A stretch of 64,000 nt of DNA from Nocardioides baculatus (GCF_016735675.1 NZ_JAERSG010000001.1:62001-126000); one strand, 5' to 3'; shown: positions 32,673-43,550, counted from the stretch's first letter. The notes: generated from the letters alone by a model not told the origin. Made by a program: numbers and translations.

Positions 32673-35651
32673 TCATCGCGTCCTGCCGCGATCGACGACG
32701 CTGAACCTGATCACCTTGCGGCCCGCCTCGACGGCGGCGTCGCCGCGGTACTTCACGACGACCTTGACGCGCCCGGTGCGGTAGAACGCCGGCAGCTGGA
32801 CGCTCGTCCGGCCACGCCGGGTCAGGGCCTCGGTCCAGACCCGCTTCTTGCCCAGGCCGCGGACCTTGATCCGGACCGTGCCGGACGGCACGACGTCGTC
32901 GGCGCGGAGGGTCACCCGCAGCTTGACCCGGGTGCCGACCTCGACGGGCTTCACCATCTTGGTGCCGATCCGCGGCGCCACCCGGTCCGCCGTGGGCGGG
33001 GTCGTGGGCGTCGGGGTGGTCGTCGGTGTCGAGGTCGGGGTCGGGGTGGCCGTCGGGCTCGGCTCCGTCGTCGGCGGCTGGGTGCCCGTGATGGTGATGT
33101 CCGCGTCGTTGACGTCGAAGAAGTAGTTCTCCACCGCCTCGACCTTGATCCGGGCCGTCGTCGTGTTGATGTCGGGCCAGGTCACCTGGGTGTTGCCGTC
33201 GTTGGGCGTGCTCTCCGCCAGCACCGTCGGGAAGGTCCTGCCGCCGTCGGTGGAGAGCGTGATCCTCACGTTGGGCGACATCGACGTCGTGTTGGCCGTC
33301 CAGTAGACCGTCTCGGTGCGTCCGCCCACGGCCGCGGCGTTGGTCGCGCTCTTCGACGTGACCCGGAACGGCGTGGCGTTGGGGGTCCGGTCGAGCAGGA
33401 GCTTGACGTCGGCGTAGGAGTAGCCGCCACCCTCGGGAGCGAGGTCGCGGGCGGTGAGCCGGAAGTTGAGCGACGGCTCGGTGTTGCCCGGGAACCCGGC
33501 AGCGGGGACGGCGGCCGCCCCGACGTAGTCGGCGGTCGGCAACCACTCGGCGAAGCACTCGATCACCGGGACCGGCACGTTGGTCGCACCACCCGACGGC
33601 GGCTTCGGCGGCATCGCCGGGCAGGTGCCCGTCGTGGCGTTGGTGTTGTTGGCCAGGACCTGCTCCATGTCCGGGAACACCCGCGTCGGGCTGGACGAGG
33701 CCAGGTTCTCCCCGGGCGAGTTGATCTGGAGCGTGCCGGCCGGCGTCACCGGTGCGTAGGCACCGAAGATCCGGAAGAGCGGACCGTCGACCTTGGTCTG
33801 GCTGCCGAGCGCGGTGCCGGCGGCACCGCCCCGGTCGTTCTGCTCCCAGATGTAGACCAGCGGGTCGCCGTCGGCGTCCGTCGCCGAGCCCGTCAGCGCG
33901 AACGGCGTACGGAGCGGGATGGTCTTGGTCTCCGGCGCAGCGACGACAGGCGCACGGTTGCCCGACGCGACGACGGTGTTGCCGCCGTTGCGCTGCGGAC
34001 CACCCTGCGCGGTCTCGCCCACGAAGCCGGTGACGTCACCCGAGGCGGGCGTGAAGCCCATGGCGGCGACGTCCGTGCCGGCGTACGGCGCACCGGTGAA
34101 CCGCACCTCGAAGCCGGTGTCGTCGAGCGTGGTGGCACCGCCGAAGCCGCGGACGTCGACGGTGGTCGGCCCGGTCACGGCCTCGATGGCCGCGTCGATG
34201 CCGGCGAGGGAGTAGCTCGTGCCGCGAACGATGGGCGCGGTCTGCGTCCCGTTGACCGTCAGCGTGAAGGACTCACCGTCGGCGTCGAAGCCACGCAGCG
34301 ACACCGTCTGGACGTCGTTGATGGCGGACCGCGCCGCGGTCACCGTGGTGCTGATGTCGGTGATGCTGCGCTGCGAGAAGTAGGGGTCGCTGTGCGGCTG
34401 GAGGTTGTCCTGCTGGCAGATGCCGGCGTAGGCCATGATCGACGTGCCGGAGCCCGGCTCGTAGGGCGAGCCGCCACGGTTGCCCGAGCAGTTGAACTCG
34501 GTGCCGTTGAACGTGTGCGGGCCGCCGAACTGGTGCCCCATCTCGTGGGCGACGTAGTCGACGGCGAAGTAGTCGCCCTCGGGCGTCGGGAGCCCGGTGC
34601 ACCCGCGTGCCTTGCCGTCGCCGCCGACCACGCCGAGGCCGGCGACGCCCCCGCCGTTGACCCCGAGCGCGATGTGGCCGATGTCGTAGCTGGAGGCGCC
34701 GACGAGCTGGCCGAGCGCGATGCGGTTGCGGTTGAGCAACCCGCCCGTGCAGCCGCCGGCGAGCGTGGCGGGCGGGAAGCACGGAGCCGAGCCGCACGGA
34801 CCGTTGGCCTCGATCGCCTTGGCGTCGGTGTCGAGGTTCAGCTTCTCCGTCTGGTCGATCAGGACCATCCGGATCGCCAGGTCGTCGTTGTAGATCTGGT
34901 TGACCCGGTTCATCAGGGTCACCTTCTCGGCGAGGACGTTCTGCGTGCCGAAGTACGTGGCGTAGGACGGGTCGGTGACGAGCGCGAGCCGGTAGGTCCG
35001 GAGCGACACCTCGGCGCCGGGCCCCTCACCGGCGAGCTGCGCCTCGAGGTCCTTCAGGGTGTCCTCGTCGAGCTCGGGCTCGACCAGGCCGCGGTCGCTG
35101 CGGGGCAGGTCGCCGTTGCGGTAGGAGAGGTAGAGGCTGTCGTCGCCGTTCCAGGCGGGGTCGACGTACCAGGCGGCCTGGTTGCCCGAGCCGCGCACCG
35201 CCGCGTGGAAGCCCATCGGCGTCAGGTCGAGCCGGATGGTCGCCGTCGGGTCGCCGACGGCGCGCCCGGCGTAGGTCTTCAGCTCGGGGTGCTCGGCAGC
35301 GAGGCCCGCCTCCATGACCGGGGACTCGTGGACCCGGAACTCGACGAGCTCGCCGTTGGGGGCCGGGACGGTGATGACCGTGCCGGCGTCGTTGCGACGT
35401 GCGGCGTCCTCGGCCGGAGCGTCGGCGAGGGCCGCGCGCAGTCCCGCGCGGTCGAGCGTGAACGCCGCCGAACGCGTGGGCTCGACGCGGCGCTCGATGG
35501 CGCCCCTGTCACCGCCGGGGCGTTGGTCGGTCGCGGTCCAGTAGCCGCCACCCGGCGGAGCGGCCGAGCCGGACAGGGTCAGCGCCTGCATCCCCGCCAG
35601 GGCGAGGACGACGGCGACGAGCACGGACAGGAGGCGCAACGGTCGAGACAT
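32673..35651 (-). CDS. Secreted reprolysin-like zinc metalloprotease with C-terminal domains
   Basis: This is a 992-residue exported metzincin-type protease. A signal peptide (to about residue 30) and a propeptide-like region precede the catalytic domain, which carries HEMGHQFGGPH (His369, Glu370, His373, His379: HExxHxxGxxH) and a Met-turn candidate in SGTSIMAYAGIC. Further on come a segment of about 350 residues containing cadherin/PKD-like stretches (SATDADGDPLVYIWEQ), a Pro/Thr-only linker (about 852-889) and a basic Ig-like tail of about 100 residues that may bind the cell surface. It is flanked by terminators on both sides, so it is monocistronic. Substrate proteins are unknown. Confidence 0.87.
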   Translation of the reverse strand: MSRPLRLLSVLVAVVLALAGMQALTLSGSAAPPGGGYWTATDQRPGGDRGAIERRVEPTRSAAFTLDRAGLRAALADAPAEDAARRNDAGTVITVPAPNGELVEFRVHESPVMEAGLAAEHPELKTYAGRAVGDPTATIRLDLTPMGFHAAVRGSGNQAAWYVDPAWNGDDSLYLSYRNGDLPRSDRGLVEPELDEDTLKDLEAQLAGEGPGAEVSLRTYRLALVTDPSYATYFGTQNVLAEKVTLMNRVNQIYNDDLAIRMVLIDQTEKLNLDTDAKAIEANGPCGSAPCFPPATLAGGCTGGLLNRNRIALGQLVGASSYDIGHIALGVNGGGVAGLGVVGGDGKARGCTGLPTPEGDYFAVDYVAHEMGHQFGGPHTFNGTEFNCSGNRGGSPYEPGSGTSIMAYAGICQQDNLQPHSDPYFSQRSITDISTTVTAARSAINDVQTVSLRGFDADGESFTLTVNGTQTAPIVRGTSYSLAGIDAAIEAVTGPTTVDVRGFGGATTLDDTGFEVRFTGAPYAGTDVAAMGFTPASGDVTGFVGETAQGGPQRNGGNTVVASGNRAPVVAAPETKTIPLRTPFALTGSATDADGDPLVYIWEQNDRGGAAGTALGSQTKVDGPLFRIFGAYAPVTPAGTLQINSPGENLASSSPTRVFPDMEQVLANNTNATTGTCPAMPPKPPSGGATNVPVPVIECFAEWLPTADYVGAAAVPAAGFPGNTEPSLNFRLTARDLAPEGGGYSYADVKLLLDRTPNATPFRVTSKSATNAAAVGGRTETVYWTANTTSMSPNVRITLSTDGGRTFPTVLAESTPNDGNTQVTWPDINTTTARIKVEAVENYFFDVNDADITITGTQPPTTEPSPTATPTPTSTPTTTPTPTTPPTADRVAPRIGTKMVKPVEVGTRVKLRVTLRADDVVPSGTVRIKVRGLGKKRVWTEALTRRGRTSVQLPAFYRTGRVKVVVKYRGDAAVEAGRKVIRFSVVDRGRTR

Positions 35652-35662
35652 GGGACCCCGAG

Positions 35663-35690
35663 ACTCTCGCAGTGATGGAGGCCCGAGAGT
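35663..35690 (-). promoter_or_regulatory. Inverted repeat upstream of the metalloprotease gene
   Basis: ACTCTCG and CGAGAGT (7-nt arms, 14 nt apart) lie 12-39 nt before the start codon. The distal arm overlaps TTTACT, a possible -10 box on the minus strand. An operator is possible, but the arms are short. Confidence 0.3.
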
Positions 35691-35699
35691 AAAGGGATT

Positions 35700-35726
35700 C
35701 CTTGCCGGCCTGCACCAGCCGGAAGG
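35700..35726 (-). terminator. Possible terminator of the nuo-polyprenyl synthase operon
   Basis: CCTTCCGGC and GCCGGCAAGG on the minus strand pair with a single bulge around a loop of about 8 nt, followed by AATCCCTTTACT. It is 20 nt past the polyprenyl synthase stop codon. Confidence 0.5.
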
Positions 35727-35745
35727 ATGATCTCGACGACGGGAG

Positions 35746-36744
35746 CTACGCGGAGCGGGTGGCCACGACGTCGGCGAACGACTCCAGCGCGGTGCGTACG
35801 GCGCCGGGCTCGAGCGCCGTGAGCCGCTGCTTGGCCTCGGTCGCCTGGCCGAGGACGTAGGCCTTCGCCTGCTCCAGCGCAGGGTGCTTGCGAAGGAGGT
35901 CGAGGGCCTCCGCGTGCTCGTCGTCGTCGGTGAGGGGACGGCCGAGCAGCTCGAGGAGGCGCGCGTCGGCCGGGTCGGTCGACGCCTGGGCCATCAGGAC
36001 CGGCAGGGTCGGCACGCCCTCGCGGAGGTCGGTGCCGGGGGTCTTGCCCGAGGTGTCGGACTCCGAGGCGATGTCGAGGATGTCGTCGGAGAGCTGGAAG
36101 GCGGAGCCGACGATCTCCCCGTAGGCGCGCAGCGCCTCCACGACCTCCGGGGTGGCACCGGCGAACATCGCGCCGTAGCGGGCGGAGGTGGCGATCAGGG
36201 AACCGGTCTTGCCGGCGACGACCTCGAGGTAGTGGGCCAACGGGTCCTCGTCGGGACCGGGCTTCACGGTCTCGAGGATCTGGCCCTCGACGAGGCGGGT
36301 GAACGTCTGCGCCTGGATGCGTACGGCGTCCGGGCCGAGGTCGGCGGTCAGCTCGGAGGACTTCCCGAAGAGGAAGTCGCCGGTGAGGATCGCGACGTGG
36401 TTGTCCCACCGGGCGTTGGCGGTGTCGGCGCCGCGTCGCAGGGCGGCCTCGTCCATCACGTCGTCGTGGTAGAGCGAGGCGACGTGGGTGAGCTCCACGA
36501 CGCAGGCCGCGGTGTGCACCTCCTCCGCGTCGGGGGTCGGTCCGGCCTCCGCGGCGAGCAGCACCAGCAGCGGCCGGAACCGCTTGCCGCCGGCCATCAT
36601 CAGGTGGGTCGCTGCCTCGGTGACGTAGGGGGTGCGGCCCCGGCAGTGCTCGGCGAGGAGCTCCTCGATGCGCGCCAACCGACCGACGAGCCGCTGCTCG
36701 AGCTCGGCGTCGACGACGGGCAGGGCGAGGGGCGAGTCGCTCAC
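35746..36744 (-). CDS. Polyprenyl diphosphate synthase (menaquinone side chain type)
   Basis: This 332-residue trans-prenyltransferase makes a long all-trans polyprenyl diphosphate. The first aspartate-rich motif is DDVMD (Asp94, Asp95, Asp98) and the second SDDILD at about residue 220; GGKRFRPLL near residue 52 binds the diphosphate. Chain length cannot be judged reliably, but heptaprenyl to nonaprenyl is usual for actinobacterial menaquinone. The GTG start overlaps the nuoN stop by 4 nt, so it is translated as the fifteenth gene of the nuo operon. The context ties it to the quinone used by complex I. Confidence 0.9.
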   Translation of the reverse strand: MSDSPLALPVVDAELEQRLVGRLARIEELLAEHCRGRTPYVTEAATHLMMAGGKRFRPLLVLLAAEAGPTPDAEEVHTAACVVELTHVASLYHDDVMDEAALRRGADTANARWDNHVAILTGDFLFGKSSELTADLGPDAVRIQAQTFTRLVEGQILETVKPGPDEDPLAHYLEVVAGKTGSLIATSARYGAMFAGATPEVVEALRAYGEIVGSAFQLSDDILDIASESDTSGKTPGTDLREGVPTLPVLMAQASTDPADARLLELLGRPLTDDDEHAEALDLLRKHPALEQAKAYVLGQATEAKQRLTALEPGAVRTALESFADVVATRSA

Positions 36745-38333
36745 CTGATGAATTCTCCCGCAACGGCCGCGAGGTCGAGCACCGGACCCGGCACGACGCC
36801 GAGGACGAGCGTCACCGCCGCGCCCACCGCGATCGTCGTCGCGGTCAGCACCGAGGGGTACGCGACCTTCGGGCCGTCGCCGACCGGCTCGTCGAAGTAC
36901 ATGACCTTGATGACCTTGATGTAGAGGAACGCGGCCACGATGCTCGCGAGCACGGCGGCGACCACGACCGGCCAGGCACCGGCGGCGAGCGCCACCGAGA
37001 AGACGGCCAGCTTGCCGACGAACCCGGACGTGAGCGGGATGCCCGCCATGGCGAGCAGGAAGAAGGCGAAGACCGCCGCCACCACGGGCGACTCCTTGCC
37101 CAGCCCCGCCCACCGCTCGATCGCGGTGGTCTCGCCACCGGCGTCACGGACCAGGCTGACCACGGCGAAGGCGCCGATCGTCGCGAAGCCGTAGGTCGTC
37201 AGGTAGAAGAGCACCGCCTGGACCGACGTGATCTCGCCGGGGGCGAGCTGGTCGGAGGCCTGGAGGCCGAGGACGCCGGTGAGGATGAAGCCGGTGTGCG
37301 CGACGGACGAGTAGGCCAGCAGGCGCTTGATGTCGTTCTGGGTGATGGCCAGCGCCGCACCGACGAACATCGACAGGATCGCGATGATCCACATCATCGG
37401 CTGCCACGACCAGCGGTCGGCGCCGAGCGCGACGTAGAACAGGCGCATGATCGCGCCGAAGGCCGCGACCTTGGTGCCGGCCGCCATGAAGGCCGTGACC
37501 GGGGTCGGGGCGCCCTGGTAGACGTCGGGGGTCCACGCCTGGAACGGGACCGCACCGACCTTGAAGAGCAGTCCGACCGACAGCAGGCCGGTGCCGATGA
37601 GCAGCAGGCTCGAGCTGCCGACGTCGTTGCGGACGGCCTCGTTGATCCGGGCGAAGTCCATCGACCCGGCGTAGCCGTAGAGGAGCGCGGCGCCGTAGAG
37701 GAAGAAGCCGGACGAGAAGGCGCCGAGGAGGAAGTACTTGAGGGCCGCCTCCTGGCTCAGCAGGCGACGACGGCGCGCCAGCCCGCTCAGCAGGTAGAGC
37801 GGGAGCGAGAGCACCTCGAGGCCGACGAACATCGTCAGCAGGTCGTTGGCCGCCGGGAAGAGCATCATCCCGAAGACCGCGAACATCATCAGCGGGTAGA
37901 CCTCGGTGTGCTCGCGGTTGGCCGCGACCGCAGCCGTCTCCGCGTCGGTGCCCGGCACCGCGGACGCCTGGCCCGCGAACGCCGACATGCCGCCGTCGAG
38001 GTGGCGCTCGGCGAAGAGCAGGACGCCGCCGATGGCCAGGGCCAGCACGAGGCCCCAGATGAACAGGCTCGGGCCGTCGACGGCGATCGTGCCGCCGACC
38101 GCGAGGATGCCGCGCGCGGCACCGTCGTCGTACGTCGTGACGTCCTGCGCGACGAGCACGACGCCCACCAGTGCGCCCACGAGGCCCGCGAGGGCCAGCA
38201 CGACCTGGGTGATGTAGCGCACCGCGCGGGGCGCGAAGGCCTCCACGACGACGCCGAGGCAGGCCACGCCGAAGACGAGGAGGAGGGGCCAGAGCTCGAA
38301 GTAGTCGACGCTGGGCTTGACGAACTCGATCAC
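36741..38333 (-). CDS. nuoN: NADH-quinone oxidoreductase subunit N
   Basis: This 530-residue antiporter-like membrane subunit has about 14 helices and takes part in proton translocation. The Mrp-like core is present (FKVGAVPFQAWTPDVYQGAPTPVTAF, LLAYSSVAHTGFILTG). It has a longer loop near residues 125-160 (DGGMSAFAGQASAVPGTDAETA), as seen in actinobacteria. The GTG start overlaps the nuoM stop by 4 nt, and its end overlaps the polyprenyl synthase gene. Confidence 0.95.
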   Translation of the reverse strand: MIEFVKPSVDYFELWPLLLVFGVACLGVVVEAFAPRAVRYITQVVLALAGLVGALVGVVLVAQDVTTYDDGAARGILAVGGTIAVDGPSLFIWGLVLALAIGGVLLFAERHLDGGMSAFAGQASAVPGTDAETAAVAANREHTEVYPLMMFAVFGMMLFPAANDLLTMFVGLEVLSLPLYLLSGLARRRRLLSQEAALKYFLLGAFSSGFFLYGAALLYGYAGSMDFARINEAVRNDVGSSSLLLIGTGLLSVGLLFKVGAVPFQAWTPDVYQGAPTPVTAFMAAGTKVAAFGAIMRLFYVALGADRWSWQPMMWIIAILSMFVGAALAITQNDIKRLLAYSSVAHTGFILTGVLGLQASDQLAPGEITSVQAVLFYLTTYGFATIGAFAVVSLVRDAGGETTAIERWAGLGKESPVVAAVFAFFLLAMAGIPLTSGFVGKLAVFSVALAAGAWPVVVAAVLASIVAAFLYIKVIKVMYFDEPVGDGPKVAYPSVLTATTIAVGAAVTLVLGVVPGPVLDLAAVAGEFIR

Positions 38334-39817
38334 TGGCGACCAGCCTCCTGGGTCTCCTGGGCGATGCCCACCCCGGCGAGGGTGTCGTGGACGACGGGAT
38401 TGATGACGTCGAGCAGCGGCATCGGGAAGAAGCCGAAGAGCACGAGCGCGAGGGCGAGCGGGGCGATGATCCCGACCTCACGCCGGTCGAGGTCCTGGAC
38501 CGGGGCGATGCCGGGGCCGGTCATCGTGCGCTGGTACATCCAGAGCGCGTAGAAGGCGGCGAGGACTATCGCGAGGACCGCGACCGAGCCGACCAGCCAG
38601 TGGTGGTCGAAGGCCGCGATGATGACCATCATCTCGGAGACGAACGGCGAGAGGCCGGGCAGCCCGCAGGCCGCGAGGCCGCCGACGAGGAAGAACCCGG
38701 CGAGGACCGGGGCCGACTTCTCGACCCCACCCATCTCGCGGATCGAGGCCGTCCCGGTGCGCTGGATCAGGAACCCGGCGACCAGGAACATCAGCGCCGT
38801 GGCGATGCCGTGGTTGACCATGTAGAGGATCGCACCGGTGCCGCCGGTCGGGCTGAAGACGAAGATGCCGAGCACGATGAAGCCGAAGTGCGACAGCGAC
38901 GTGAGGCCGATCAGGCGCAGGACGTCGTCCTGGCCGATGGCGACCAGCGCGCCGTAGATGATCGAGATCAGCGCGAGCACGACCACGAACGGCGTGGCCC
39001 ACTGCGAGGCGTCCGGCAGCAGGCCGAGGCAGAACCGCAGCATGCCGAAGGTGCCGATCTTGTCGAGCACGCACACGAGCAGCACGGAGGTGCCCGGCGT
39101 CGCCTTCTCGGTGGTGTCGGCCAGCCAGGTGTGGACCGGGAACATCGGCGCCTTGATCGCGAAGGCGATGAAGAAGCCGGCGAAGAGCCAGCGCTGGGTG
39201 ATCGGGTCGATGTCGATCGCGGCGAGGTCGCTGAGCAGGAAGCTCGGGGTGCCGTTGTCGGCCGAGACGACGTAGAGGCCGATCACCGAGGCGAGCATCA
39301 CGAGCCCGCCGGCGAGCTGGTAGATCAGGAACTTCGTCGCCGCACGACCGCGGCCGCTGCGCCCGAAGCCACCGATGAGGAAGTACGCCGGGATCAGCGT
39401 TGCCTCGAAGACGACGTAGAACAGCAGCACGTCGGTCGCGGTGAAGACGGCCAGCGACATCGTCTCGAGGGCGAGGGTCCAGGCGAAGAACGCCTTGGCA
39501 CCGCCGTTGCCCTCGGCGTCGGACTCGCGCCACCCGGCCAGCAGGACGATCGGGACAAGGACCACGGTCAGCAGCACCATCAGGATGCCGAGGCCGTCGA
39601 CGCCGAGCGCGTAGTGCACGCCGAGCGACTCGATCCAGACGTGGGTCTCGGTGAGCTGCATGCCCGCGTCGGCCTCGTACTGCACCGCGGCGACGATGCC
39701 CGCGAGCAGCGTCGCGCCGGCGAAGCCGATGCCGACCAGTCGGGACACCGCGGCCGGCGCGAACGCCGTCACGAGGGCGCCGACGAGCGGCAGGAGGATC
39801 AGGATGGTGAGGATCAT
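38330..39817 (-). CDS. nuoM: NADH-quinone oxidoreductase subunit M
   Basis: This 495-residue antiporter-like subunit of the complex I membrane arm has 14 helices. The core [27 protein letters not shown], with the conserved Lys, and [19 protein letters not shown] are present, as is the membrane Glu in [11 protein letters not shown]. It is coupled to nuoL by ATGA and to nuoN by GTGA overlaps. Confidence 0.95.
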   Translation of the reverse strand: MILTILILLPLVGALVTAFAPAAVSRLVGIGFAGATLLAGIVAAVQYEADAGMQLTETHVWIESLGVHYALGVDGLGILMVLLTVVLVPIVLLAGWRESDAEGNGGAKAFFAWTLALETMSLAVFTATDVLLFYVVFEATLIPAYFLIGGFGRSGRGRAATKFLIYQLAGGLVMLASVIGLYVVSADNGTPSFLLSDLAAIDIDPITQRWLFAGFFIAFAIKAPMFPVHTWLADTTEKATPGTSVLLVCVLDKIGTFGMLRFCLGLLPDASQWATPFVVVLALISIIYGALVAIGQDDVLRLIGLTSLSHFGFIVLGIFVFSPTGGTGAILYMVNHGIATALMFLVAGFLIQRTGTASIREMGGVEKSAPVLAGFFLVGGLAACGLPGLSPFVSEMMVIIAAFDHHWLVGSVAVLAIVLAAFYALWMYQRTMTGPGIAPVQDLDRREVGIIAPLALALVLFGFFPMPLLDVINPVVHDTLAGVGIAQETQEAGRQ

Positions 39818-41793
39818 GCGAAGTTCACCGCCAGGAGGGCCAGGACCACGAGCAGCGCACCGGCGAGGACGGACAGGGCGTAGGAGCGGACGAAGCCGTT
39901 CTGGAGGCGACGCATCGTCGTGGACAGCCCGCCGATGCCGGCGGAGCCGCCCTCGACCACGCCGTCGACACCGACCCGGTCGAACGTGGCGAGACCGCCG
40001 ACGAGCGACGCCCCGGGCCGGACGACGACCGCGTCGTTGATCGCGTCGCCGTAGAGGTCGGCGCGTGCCGCGCGGGTCGCGAACGACACCTCCTGCGGGG
40101 CCTCGCGCGGGACGTCGCGCTTGCCGACGAGGAACCAGGCGGTGGCGACGCCGATCGCGACCACGGCGGTGATGATCAGCGTGATCACCAGCGCGGGCAG
40201 CGGCGGCTCGTGGTGCTCGGCGTGGCCGGTGACCGGCTCGAGCCAGGTCACGATCCAGTCGCCGAGGAGCAGCACGCCACCGAGGACGGACAACGCGGCG
40301 AGCACCATCAGCGGGACGGTCATCACCTTGGGCGACTCGTGCGGGTGCACGTCCTTCGCCCAGCGCTTCTCGGTGAGGAACGTCATCAGCATCAGGCGGG
40401 TCATGTAGAACGCGGTGATGCCGGCGCCGAGCACGGCGAGCAGGCCCACCACCAGGTTGTCGGCGAGCGCCGTCTCGATGATGCGGTCCTTGGACCAGAA
40501 GCCGGAGAAGCCGGGGAACCCGATGATCGCGAGGTAGCCCATCGCGAAGGTCAGGAAGGTGACCGGCATCGCCTTGTTGAGGCCGCCGTAGTGGCGCATG
40601 TCGACGTCGTCGTTCATCCCGTGCATGACGGAGCCCGCGCCGAGGAACATGTTGGCCTTGAAGAAGCCGTGCGTGAGCAGGTGGAAGATCGCGAACGGGT
40701 AGCCCACCGGGCCGAGGCCTGCGGCGAGCATCATGTAGCCGATCTGGCTCATCGTCGAGCCGGCGAGCGCCTTCTTGATGTCGTCCTTGGCGCAGCCGAG
40801 GACCGCACCCCACAGGAGCGTGACCGTGGCGACGACGACCACCGCGGTCTGCGCGATCGGGGCGAGCTCGAAGATGAAGTTGGCGCGGACCACGAGGTAG
40901 ACGCCCGCGGTGACCATGGTCGCCGCGTGGATGAGGGCCGACACCGGGGTCGGACCCTCCATCGCATCGAGCAGCCAGGCCTGCAGCGGCACCTGCGCGG
41001 ACTTGCCGCACGCGCCGAGCAGGAGCAGCAGGCCGAGCGCGGTCAGCGTGTCCTGCGACGCGTCACCGGCGCGCTCGCTGACTCCGGCGAAGTCGGCGGT
41101 GCCGAACGTCGCGAACATCAGGGCGATGGCCAGCGAGAGGCCGATGTCGCCCACGCGGTTGATGACGAACGCCTTCTTGGCGGCCGCCGCGGCCGAGGGC
41201 TTGTGCTGCCAGAAGCCGATCAGCAGGTAGGACGCGAGGCCGACGCCCTCCCAGCCGAGGAACAGGCCCACGAAGTTCGCCGAGAGGATCAGCGTGAGCA
41301 TCGCCGCGACGAAGAGGTTGAGGTAGCCGAAGAACCGGCGACGGCGCTCGTCGTGCTCCATGTAGCCGATGGCGTAGACGTGGATCAGCGAGCCCACGCC
41401 GGTGATCAGCAGCAGGAACAGGGCAGCGAGCTGGTCGTAGAGCAGGTCCATGCCGACGCTGAGCGAGCCGGTCTCGAACCAGGTCCAGAGGTGCTGGCCG
41501 ATCTGGCGCTCCTCGGCACCGCGGCCGAGCAGGGCGACGAAGAGCACGAGGCTGAGCACGAACGACAGGGTCGACATCGCGGTGCCGACGAGGTGGCCGT
41601 GCTTGTCGGCGGCGGCCTTGAGCGAGCCCTGGAGGAACGGCGCCACGGCGAGGAGCAGGAACGCACCGAGCAGCGGGAGCGCGATGACCAGCCACAGCAG
41701 GTCGAACACGCCGCCGGCGCCGGTGTCGGGCGAGACGACGGGTGCCGCACCGCCCTCCTCGACGAGGCGGACTGTCTGGGACAGGAGGTTCAC
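39814..41793 (-). CDS. nuoL: NADH-quinone oxidoreductase subunit L
   Basis: At 659 residues this is the largest antiporter-like subunit, whose C-terminal lateral helix links the membrane arm. Signature stretches are [76 protein letters not shown] and [21 protein letters not shown]. It starts with GTG at 41793, 10 nt after nuoK. The long C terminus (beyond residue 560) contains the lateral helix and a last membrane helix. Confidence 0.95.
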   Translation of the reverse strand: MNLLSQTVRLVEEGGAAPVVSPDTGAGGVFDLLWLVIALPLLGAFLLLAVAPFLQGSLKAAADKHGHLVGTAMSTLSFVLSLVLFVALLGRGAEERQIGQHLWTWFETGSLSVGMDLLYDQLAALFLLLITGVGSLIHVYAIGYMEHDERRRRFFGYLNLFVAAMLTLILSANFVGLFLGWEGVGLASYLLIGFWQHKPSAAAAAKKAFVINRVGDIGLSLAIALMFATFGTADFAGVSERAGDASQDTLTALGLLLLLGACGKSAQVPLQAWLLDAMEGPTPVSALIHAATMVTAGVYLVVRANFIFELAPIAQTAVVVVATVTLLWGAVLGCAKDDIKKALAGSTMSQIGYMMLAAGLGPVGYPFAIFHLLTHGFFKANMFLGAGSVMHGMNDDVDMRHYGGLNKAMPVTFLTFAMGYLAIIGFPGFSGFWSKDRIIETALADNLVVGLLAVLGAGITAFYMTRLMLMTFLTEKRWAKDVHPHESPKVMTVPLMVLAALSVLGGVLLLGDWIVTWLEPVTGHAEHHEPPLPALVITLIITAVVAIGVATAWFLVGKRDVPREAPQEVSFATRAARADLYGDAINDAVVVRPGASLVGGLATFDRVGVDGVVEGGSAGIGGLSTTMRRLQNGFVRSYALSVLAGALLVVLALLAVNFA

Positions 41794-41803
41794 AGGTGCT
41801 CCC

Positions 41804-42097
41804 TCAGTACTTCAGCAGGCTGGCGTCGTCGACCGAGGCCGAGCGTCGCGTGCGGAAGATGGTCATGATGATCGCGAGGCCGATCACGACCTCGGCTGCC
41901 GCCACCACCATCACGAAGAAGGCGGTGATCTGGCCGTCGAGGTTGCCGTGCTGGCGGGCGAAGGCGACGAACGCGAGGTTGCAGGCGTTGAGCATCAGCT
42001 CGACGCACATGAACACCACCAGCGCGTTGCGGCGCGTGAGGACACCGACGCACCCGATGGTGAAGAGGATCGCCGAGAGAACCACGTACTGGGTCAC
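41804..42097 (-). CDS. nuoK: NADH-quinone oxidoreductase subunit K
   Basis: A 97-residue, three-helix proton-channel subunit. The membrane glutamates are in place: [19 protein letters not shown] and the [17 protein letters not shown] segment of helix 3. The GTG start overlaps nuoJ by 4 nt. The length is normal for the family. Confidence 0.95.
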   Translation of the reverse strand: MTQYVVLSAILFTIGCVGVLTRRNALVVFMCVELMLNACNLAFVAFARQHGNLDGQITAFFVMVVAAAEVVIGLAIIMTIFRTRRSASVDDASLLKY

Positions 42098-42906
42098 TTC
42101 ACGTCCTCCGTCGTGTTCGCAGGAGTGCCGGCCTTGCCGGAGGTCTCGGGCATGGAGGCGGGGTCGCCGATCTGGGCCGTGACGACGTCGATGTCGTCGG
42201 CGAGCGCGGGGGCCGAGCGGACCGTGCCGCGGGCGGCGAGGACGCGCGAGACCGAGGACTCGGCGGCCGTGCCGTCAGGCAGCAGCGCCGGGGTGTCGAC
42301 CGCGTTGTGGCGGGCGTAGACCCCGGGCGAGGGCAGCGGGCCGGGGTGCTTGCCGTGCTCGCCGAAGTCGCGGATGCGCTGGGCGGCGAGGCTCGCCTGC
42401 GTGGCCTTCGGCGTGAGCCGCTCGCGGTGGGCGAGCACCATCGCGCCGAGCACCGCGGTGATCAGCAGGGCGCTGGTGGCCTCGAAGGCGAAGACGTAGC
42501 GCGAGAACAGGATGTTGGCGATCGCCGGGACGTTGCCGCCGCTGTTGGCCGTGTCGAGGCCGACGACGGTGCCGTAGGTCACCTGGCTGATGCCGACCAC
42601 GAGGACCGTGCCGAAGAGCAGGCCGAGCACGGTCGCCATGACCCGCTGGCCGCGGATCGTCTCCACGGTCGAGTCGGAGGCGTCGACGCCGATCAGCATC
42701 ATCACGAAGAGGAACAGCATCAAGATGGCGCCGGTGTAGACGATGATCTGCACCGCGAACAGGAACGGCGCCTCCATGACGGCGTAGAGGAACGCGATGC
42801 TGATCATGACCACGGCCAGCAGCAGGGCGGCGTGCACGGCCTTGCGGACGAACAGGATGCCGAGCGCGGCCGCCACCATGATCGGGGCGAGGATCCAGAA
42901 GGTCAC
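42094..42906 (-). CDS. nuoJ: NADH-quinone oxidoreductase subunit J
   Basis: A 270-residue membrane subunit with five helices in the first 170 residues, including [24 protein letters not shown]. The C-terminal 100 residues are a hydrophilic tail not found in E. coli NuoJ but usual in actinobacteria. The GTG at 42906 within the nuoI overlap is the correct start; longer readings only restate the end of nuoI in another frame. Confidence 0.93.
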   Translation of the reverse strand: MTFWILAPIMVAAALGILFVRKAVHAALLLAVVMISIAFLYAVMEAPFLFAVQIIVYTGAILMLFLFVMMLIGVDASDSTVETIRGQRVMATVLGLLFGTVLVVGISQVTYGTVVGLDTANSGGNVPAIANILFSRYVFAFEATSALLITAVLGAMVLAHRERLTPKATQASLAAQRIRDFGEHGKHPGPLPSPGVYARHNAVDTPALLPDGTAAESSVSRVLAARGTVRSAPALADDIDVVTAQIGDPASMPETSGKAGTPANTTEDVK

Positions 42907-43550
42907 CGGGACTCCTTCTCGCTCGCGCTCGTCCACTGCTCCTGCGCCTCGCCCTCGGCGCCCACGGTGGCCGGGTCCTTGGCGCGGGCGCTGTAGTCGC
43001 CGCGGTAGTAGTCACCCTCGTCGTCGCCGAGACGCATCTCGTGCGGCGGCTGCTCCATGCCGGGCAGCAGCGGGGCGAGGAGGTCGGACTTCTCGTAGAT
43101 CAGGTCGGCACGGTTGTTGTCCGCGAGCTCGTACTCGTTGGTCATCGTCAGCGCGCGCGTCGGGCACGCCTCGATGCAGAGCCCGCAGAGGATGCAGCGC
43201 AGGTAGTTGATCTGGTAGACGCGGCCGTAGCGCTCGCCGGGGCTGTAGCGCTGGCTGTTGCCGTCGGCGTCGGGCTCGTCGCTGTTGGACGCACCCTCGA
43301 CGTAGATCGCGTCGGCCGGGCAGGCCCAGGCGCACAGCTCGCAGCCGATGCACTTCTCGAGGCCGTCGGGCCAGCGGTTGAGCTGGTGGCGGCCGTGGAA
43401 GCGCGGCGCGGTGGGGAGCTTCTCGAAGGGGTACTGCTCGGTGACCACCTTCTTGAACATGGTGCGGAAGGTGACTCCGAAGCCCGCGATCGGGTCCCAG
43501 AGGCTCTCCTTGATGCCCTTCGACTCCGAGCCGGAGGTGGACTCACTCAT
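42903..43550 (-). CDS. nuoI: NADH-quinone oxidoreductase subunit I
   Basis: A 215-residue peripheral-arm ferredoxin-like subunit with two 4Fe-4S clusters (N6a, N6b): [17 protein letters not shown] and [17 protein letters not shown]. The last 60 residues are a hydrophilic extension. The ATG at 43550 overlaps the nuoH stop by 8 nt. Confidence 0.95.
   Translation of the reverse strand: MSESTSGSESKGIKESLWDPIAGFGVTFRTMFKKVVTEQYPFEKLPTAPRFHGRHQLNRWPDGLEKCIGCELCAWACPADAIYVEGASNSDEPDADGNSQRYSPGERYGRVYQINYLRCILCGLCIEACPTRALTMTNEYELADNNRADLIYEKSDLLAPLLPGMEQPPHEMRLGDDEGDYYRGDYSARAKDPATVGAEGEAQEQWTSASEKESR

Noticed and set aside
32646..35675. Plus-strand open frame of about 1009 codons opposite the metalloprotease
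   Set aside because: Low-complexity shadow of the protease codons; it runs through the rarD terminator and has no ribosome-binding site.
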